Shown in pieces: positions 59,835 to 64,000 of a stretch of DNA of 64,000 nucleotides. Made by a program: the position numbers and the translations under genes. The DNA lies in IMG/VR virus record IMGVR_UViG_3300032249_001192, positions 1-64,000 of that record; one strand, 5' to 3'. This DNA comes from a virus. Below the pieces are notes generated by a model. It was not told the DNA's origin. It saw only the letters and a list, made by a program, of their open reading frames with translations, and did no database searches. Every line of letters begins with the position of its first letter. Within the stretch, counting starts at the first letter, position 1.

Positions 59835-62273
59835 TTATACAATAGGATTATGCTCAAAAAAGTAAACATCTGAGTCAGCAACAACCCCATTATTAGTTAC
59901 TCTACACCACAGCTTATAGTAACCTCTGCAACTCCTATTAAACCTAATACTATTTGGATCTAATGTATCAATGGAATTAGGTATAGATCGCGTCCAACAA
60001 GGAGAAGTAAGCATAATGGGAGAAGTCGGGGATGAGCAATCTCTATCATAGTATATGGCCCACCATTCATATATTGTATTTCCCTGTGGGTTCTGAATAG
60101 TAGAGCTTACACTAAACACATCACCATCTCTAGTAATATCAGAATTTAATGGATCAGTTATGATGCAATCACTGAGACATCGTGGGAATTGATCACTCCG
60201 TGGGTGAAACTGATTACCGTTACATCCATTAGTGGTCGTATTGTTTTTTGTAAAAGATATCGTGGTTGGCGGACAAATAAATGACCCCGCAACAACAATA
60301 TCGTTAGGTATACATACCGCTAATACAATATTATTGGATGGATTTTTTAAGACTACTCTTCCAATACCATTATGACACCTTTCCCCCGCACAAACCAGCT
60401 TTAATTCTGTTAAACTACTTGTTATTATATGATTATTTATAGTAAAAACACCCTCTCTATATCCTCCGTCACCAGCATTATTTAAATTAGCTTGTCCTAT
60501 TAAAATGTTATCTATATAGAAATCAAAAATAGCTCTATTACAACTATGTCCGCCTCCGCAATTAACTGGATCATATGAGACTATTGCGGTATAGCCATAC
60601 AGATCAATACCTGCAGCTAAACATACTTCTGGTTGTGGTGGGGGTGGGGGTGGCGGCACCGCAGGTATTATTATATCTCTAATATTAGATCTTGAACAAC
60701 AAGTTCTTCCCCCAATACGTAACTGTATATTAGATGCTCTATTCCCTCCTGGAGATATTATAGAGTTTGGTATGTATAGTTTGAGAATTTTGTGATCACA
60801 ACCAACAACTGCTGCTCTAGTAGGATTCGGAGTTTTTGTTACTGTGGGTGTTAGCGTTATTGTAGATGTTACCGTAGGAGTAGCCGTAACAGTTGGAGTT
60901 GCTGTTGACGTAGTTTTAATGGTGGGAGTAATCGTTAAAGTTGGAGTTGGTGTTGGAGTTGATGTTTGCGTTGCTGTGACGGTTATTGTTGGTGTTGGTG
61001 TGGGGGTAGAAAATAGACCATCTCCCACACTATTTGCACTAACACAGGTTGGATCACTATCGCTTTGAGTAGCATACTTCCAATATCCAGCATTGGTTCC
61101 TCCACCCTTATAATATGCTGCTTTATACCATTCGTTTTCCGTTGGAATGTGGTATTTTGCGCCAGGATTCCTAGCCACAGCATCTCCGGTAGTACTGCCA
61201 TTTAAAGTATAGGCTCCGTCTTCAGTAGTGCTGCTGTTTTGAGACCCAGTTGGTTTTCCGTTATGTAGCCAATTACAATATCTTGCACAGTCAAACCAGC
61301 TTACATATATTACCGGCTTGTTTCCGTAATTAGTTTTTACTGAGTAAGTGTAGCTTCCACTAGCTCCTGATCTATTGATCGCCGACCCCTGAATCGAATT
61401 ACTCGCCATATTGACATTGTAAAGAGCATACGAGTCAGTTGCGGCAACAGCATTCAAAAATTCAACATATTCACTATTAGTAACAAGATATTTTCCCACG
61501 GCGTAGCTGTAACCAACACTGCCTCTTCCAACTCTTCCTCCAGTATCAGGAGAGTTGTTAACATCACCCACAGTCACAAAGTTAGAAAGGACTAAAGGAT
61601 TAAGTATGGAGAAGGAACTGGCGATACGAAAACCGATGATATTGATCACTTCCGACGTGGTGGAGGCGGGTAGGCCGAGGGAGGGCGACGCCAAGTAGAA
61701 TGCAGCAGCATCGCCCCAATAGCCGCCCCGCAACTCGCGAGCTGAATCATTCCACTCATAGACTTGCCCAATTTGATCATAAGTACCATATGCACTAGGT
61801 CCACCATTAGTTCCAACAGAGGTGACATTGCCATTTTTACCATCCCAATCAGCACAATAATTAAAATTAGCAGAGTTAGATCCCGGACACAATGAGTTAA
61901 ATACTAATCTGTTATTTCCTCCCATATATCCATGGTAATAACAGTAATAGCTTAATTCTGGTGGTTGTGCTCCTACTCCATTAACAGTAATTGTTACATT
62001 ACCATAGTAAAAGTCATATGACACTCCACCAACTGTTTTTGTTAGTTTATTATTAACGTCTCCAGAATATGATATAAATGATTCATAGCCTGAGTTTAAA
62101 ATTGCAATAGGATGAGCAGAGGGGACTCCTGTTAAAGTATATGTACCTATTTGATATCCTAGTTTATGATCAAGATTATTAGGATCAAAACCCGGACCCT
62201 CTGCAAAAGTAAAGTTGTAATTTCCTTCAACAGCGGATACTGCTGTATTATTTCTCATACATCTAATTATCAT
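59835..62273 (-). CDS. Multidomain surface protein: cupredoxin-like, permuted FGE-like and Thr/Pro stalk
   Basis: 812 aa from ATG 62273 (ATGA overlap, SD GGAG). Residues ~15-120: beta domain ending YYCYYHGYMGGNN, a C-x2-H-x2-M type-1-copper-like ligand set. Residues ~125-220: the second half of a formylglycine-generating-enzyme-like domain (SAYGTYDQIGQVYEWNDSAR, RELRGGYWGDAA, IIGFRIAS). Residues ~225-420: the first half (YAVGKYLVTNSEYVEFLNAV, VIYVSWFDCARYCNWLHNGK, YHIPTENEWYKAAYYKGGG). Residues ~420-480: Thr/Pro stalk. Residues ~490-812: Cys-rich beta domains with an Ala-Val-Pro8 linker. Probably a virion adhesin. Confidence 0.75.
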   Translation of the reverse strand: MIIRCMRNNTAVSAVEGNYNFTFAEGPGFDPNNLDHKLGYQIGTYTLTGVPSAHPIAILNSGYESFISYSGDVNNKLTKTVGGVSYDFYYGNVTITVNGVGAQPPELSYYCYYHGYMGGNNRLVFNSLCPGSNSANFNYCADWDGKNGNVTSVGTNGGPSAYGTYDQIGQVYEWNDSARELRGGYWGDAAAFYLASPSLGLPASTTSEVINIIGFRIASSFSILNPLVLSNFVTVGDVNNSPDTGGRVGRGSVGYSYAVGKYLVTNSEYVEFLNAVAATDSYALYNVNMASNSIQGSAINRSGASGSYTYSVKTNYGNKPVIYVSWFDCARYCNWLHNGKPTGSQNSSTTEDGAYTLNGSTTGDAVARNPGAKYHIPTENEWYKAAYYKGGGTNAGYWKYATQSDSDPTCVSANSVGDGLFSTPTPTPTITVTATQTSTPTPTPTLTITPTIKTTSTATPTVTATPTVTSTITLTPTVTKTPNPTRAAVVGCDHKILKLYIPNSIISPGGNRASNIQLRIGGRTCCSRSNIRDIIIPAVPPPPPPPQPEVCLAAGIDLYGYTAIVSYDPVNCGGGHSCNRAIFDFYIDNILIGQANLNNAGDGGYREGVFTINNHIITSSLTELKLVCAGERCHNGIGRVVLKNPSNNIVLAVCIPNDIVVAGSFICPPTTISFTKNNTTTNGCNGNQFHPRSDQFPRCLSDCIITDPLNSDITRDGDVFSVSSTIQNPQGNTIYEWWAIYYDRDCSSPTSPIMLTSPCWTRSIPNSIDTLDPNSIRFNRSCRGYYKLWCRVTNNGVVADSDVYFFEHNPIV
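60835..61010. repeat. Thr/Pro-coding repeat tract (60-residue stalk)
   Basis: Plus-strand GTTGGAGTT/GTTGGTGTT-type units coding TPTxTxTPT on the minus strand, linking the FGE-like half to the C-terminal beta domains. Confidence 0.85.
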
Positions 62274-64000
62274 GGTATAATATCTCCAAAACATTTGTTG
62301 TGTACTGAATAAGAATAATATCCAGGATTTGCTGGGTCACAATCAACGGCAGAACTTGGTAGTGCTGCCCAGGTGTTGCTATTATCTAAAGAGTATTCAA
62401 TATCACAACAACATAGTTCGTTTTTCTCTACTTGTAATTCTACTATAATACCACCATCAACTAATGAGCCGTCTATGAATCCATCACAAACAATTATTGC
62501 TGGACAGTATGATGGAGATGGTGTTATTGTGGGGGTTGGCGTTAGTGTAGGAGTAGGAGTTGGTGTTACACATATAGATTCTAAACAATATATTCCAGAG
62601 AATACTGTCCATGAACTAGAGATCGGTGAAGGAGAAGTAGATATTGAATCGTTATATGCTGAAGAACAATCGGTAAAATCAATGGCTCTTATTCTGAAAG
62701 TTAATGGTCTACCAGCAGTATTTATACAGGTTCCGTCTCCTCTTATAATATCGCTACTAGTTAAAGTATACGTATAAGAAGTAATGCTTGTATTAAAAAT
62801 ACAAATATTGTCTACTATGTTGCCAGGTAAGCCGCTACTACCGCGACTATCTAATGTTTGTATTTGATAACCGGTCATACATGCTTGGTTACGACCATTA
62901 GTACCCTTTAACCAATCTAATATCACTGTTGCTTCTGAACCAGATATACCAACAGATGAGCATGAAGCAGATATATTATTGACTGTTGGCGCAGCAAGTG
63001 CACAATTGGGTGTTGGTGTAGGAGTTGGACTTTGACTAGGAGAAGGGGTACAACAATTACAGTTGCTTGTATTACCTTCAAATGTCCATATTGGAGGAAT
63101 ATTACACTGACATGCAGTAGATATTCCAGTTATAGTTAATCCTCCAACACAAGAGATATTAGCATTTGCTGTCCATTTATTAGCACATGATCCAGCACCA
63201 GTATATGCTACACTAGGATCACAAGTAACAGACATAAAGTATGTGTCACCACAAGCCAATGTTCCGCTACTAGTCCAATAATTAGGCATGACCTTCGTAA
63301 ATAATAAGTCTAAAGATATGGTTCTGGTCACATTACTACAATTTAATACAAATGTAGTCAAACCATTCCATTCACAGCAGGATTGTTTACTTGGTGAGGG
63401 GGTTAATGTTGGAGATGCTGTTAATGATGGAGTAGGAGTTAGTGTTCTTGTAACTGTTTGAGTTGGTGTTCTTGTTGGAGTAGGAGTACAGCAAGTACAA
63501 TTAGTAAAATCGCCAATGAAACTCCAAATAGGAGGAGCATTACATTGACATGCTTCTTTTATTCCGGTAATTATTAAACCAGTAACACAGGATATTGTCA
63601 ATGAGGAAGTCCATTTATTAACGCAAGAGCTGAATCCTGTGTATCTAACAGTTGGATCGCAAGTGATAGTAGCACTAAACGTATCCCCACATAATAAAGT
63701 CCCACTAGCCTGCCATCTATTTGCTGCTGTTTTGGTATAAGTTACTGGAATAACTAAATTACCACAAGAAGCATCAAATTCTAAATATGTATTACCATCC
63801 CATTCACAACAGGTAACTGTAGATGGACTTGGAGTATTTGTTGGAGTAGCAGTAATTGTGATAGAAGGAGTAATAGAAGGTGTTACTGTGGCAGTAGCAG
63901 ATCTTGTAACAGTGATTGTTGGAGTTTGACTTACTGTGATACTTGGTGTTAGCGTAGGTGTTTGCGAAGGTGTTCTTGTTTGTGTATTAGTTTGAGTAAT
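62270..64000 (-). CDS. Thr/Pro-linker surface protein with two tandem Cys-rich modules, partial at 5' end
   Basis: The frame is open from the right edge (no stop from 64000), so the N-terminus is outside. Order: Thr/Pro tract (64000-~63825), Cys-rich module A (starts TCCEWDGNTYLEFD), Thr/Pro tract, module B (starts SCCEWNGLTTFVLN), a short Pro linker, a fibronectin-III-like domain (ATVILDWLKGTNGRNQACMT), a Pro/Thr linker and a small C-terminal domain (CCDIEYSLDNSNTWAALPSS). Modules A and B are ~110-residue repeats sharing GTLxCGDTxxxxxTCDPxV, SCxNKWT and CQCNxPPIWxFxG. An apparent start at 63601 is a TTG inside module A and is not the real one. Confidence 0.78.
   Translation of the reverse strand: MTQTNTQTRTPSQTPTLTPSITVSQTPTITVTRSATATVTPSITPSITITATPTNTPSPSTVTCCEWDGNTYLEFDASCGNLVIPVTYTKTAANRWQASGTLLCGDTFSATITCDPTVRYTGFSSCVNKWTSSLTISCVTGLIITGIKEACQCNAPPIWSFIGDFTNCTCCTPTPTRTPTQTVTRTLTPTPSLTASPTLTPSPSKQSCCEWNGLTTFVLNCSNVTRTISLDLLFTKVMPNYWTSSGTLACGDTYFMSVTCDPSVAYTGAGSCANKWTANANISCVGGLTITGISTACQCNIPPIWTFEGNTSNCNCCTPSPSQSPTPTPTPNCALAAPTVNNISASCSSVGISGSEATVILDWLKGTNGRNQACMTGYQIQTLDSRGSSGLPGNIVDNICIFNTSITSYTYTLTSSDIIRGDGTCINTAGRPLTFRIRAIDFTDCSSAYNDSISTSPSPISSSWTVFSGIYCLESICVTPTPTPTLTPTPTITPSPSYCPAIIVCDGFIDGSLVDGGIIVELQVEKNELCCCDIEYSLDNSNTWAALPSSAVDCDPANPGYYSYSVHNKCFGDIIP
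63825..64000. repeat. Thr/Pro-coding repeat tract at the window edge
   Basis: At least 58 codons of TPS/TIT-type repeats (e.g. [19 protein letters not shown]) running off the window. Shorter tracts of the same kind are at ~63395-63490, ~63005-63045 and ~62515-62570 within the same gene. Confidence 0.85.

Noticed and set aside
63601-63601. Start codon at 63601 for the right-edge protein
   Set aside because: The codon is TTG in the middle of a Cys-rich module whose first half is encoded upstream in the same open frame; the gene runs in from beyond the window.
48085-64000. Diversity-generating retroelement behind the FGE-like/C-type-lectin-like fold
   Set aside because: No reverse transcriptase, Avd-like gene or template/variable repeat pair was seen in the window. 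It could exist outside; not claimed.
1-64000. Integrase, attachment sites or insertion sequences
   Set aside because: No recombinase, transposase or terminal inverted repeats with target duplications were recognised; the HNH genes are the only candidate mobile elements.

Overview
The window looks like part of a large, AT-rich tailed-phage (Caudoviricetes) genome, most likely an uncultured aquatic myovirus-like phage of a bacterium. The phage call rests on a replication and nucleotide module typical of big phages (DnaE-type polymerase, CHC2/TOPRIM primase, DnaB helicase, RecA/UvsX-like recombinase, class II ribonucleotide reductase, dUTPase, dCMP deaminase, dNMP kinase, PhoH), a ClpP-like prohead-type protease, a small divergent sigma factor, holin-like membrane proteins, tight gene packing with 1-40 base overlaps, and very large Thr/Pro-repeat surface proteins. 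No terminase, portal, major capsid or tail sheath gene is recognised here. The host cannot be named. No stretch longer than about 200 bases lacks a gene.

Layout. (1) 1-17.0 kb, minus strand: nucleotide metabolism and replication, read leftward from a near-consensus sigma70 promoter at 17073-17101. Order: dCMP deaminase, small membrane ORF, RNR, dUTPase, PhoH, HNH, small proteins including a tandem paralogue pair, RecA-like, VSR-like nuclease, DnaB, primase, dNMP kinase, Cas4/RecB-like nuclease, then DNA polymerase III alpha split in two with a DEDDh exonuclease gene and a tiny gene between the halves. (2) 17.2-27.6 kb, minus: glycan cluster I (GT61-methyltransferase fusion, fucosyltransferase-like, GT92-like, GT2, GT4, exostosin-like, RgpF-like, SGNH esterase). 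(3) 27.6-35.4 kb, minus: membrane, lysis and virion genes with a papain-like peptidase, a DeoC-like protein lacking its lysine and a ClpP-like protease. Short transcription units here are preceded by a recurring GGTGTATWW element. (4) 35.5-40.8 kb, minus: sigma factor, ferritin-like protein, conserved phage proteins, GT4, GMP reductase. (5) 40.8-47.9 kb, minus: glycan cluster II (GT2, DegT aminotransferase, methyltransferase, GNAT, Fringe-like GT), macro domain and small zinc proteins. (6) 48.1-50.8 kb, minus: an 891-residue protein with a mucin-like Thr/Pro half and a fibronectin-III-like half. (7) 50.95-57.3 kb, plus: glycan cluster III, including a GT60-family (polypeptide GlcNAc-transferase type) enzyme and two paralogous GTs. 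(8) 57.3-64 kb, minus: subtilase, trypsin-like protease, HNH and three more Thr/Pro-linker proteins carrying lectin-like, cupredoxin-like, formylglycine-enzyme-like (apparently permuted) and tandem Cys-rich modules.

How it may fit together. Three glycosyltransferase clusters (roughly 15 GT-like genes plus sugar-modifying enzymes) surround four Thr/Pro-rich, mucin-like surface proteins. A GT60-type enzyme that in known members glycosylates hydroxyl amino acids is encoded next to the largest of them. The simplest inference is a phage-encoded O-glycosylation system that decorates its own surface proteins, accompanied by extracellular-type proteases that could mature or cleave these proteins or host surface layers.

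Several start codons were moved from the longest ORF to sites with a better Shine-Dalgarno or an ATGA/TGATG overlap; these are noted per gene.
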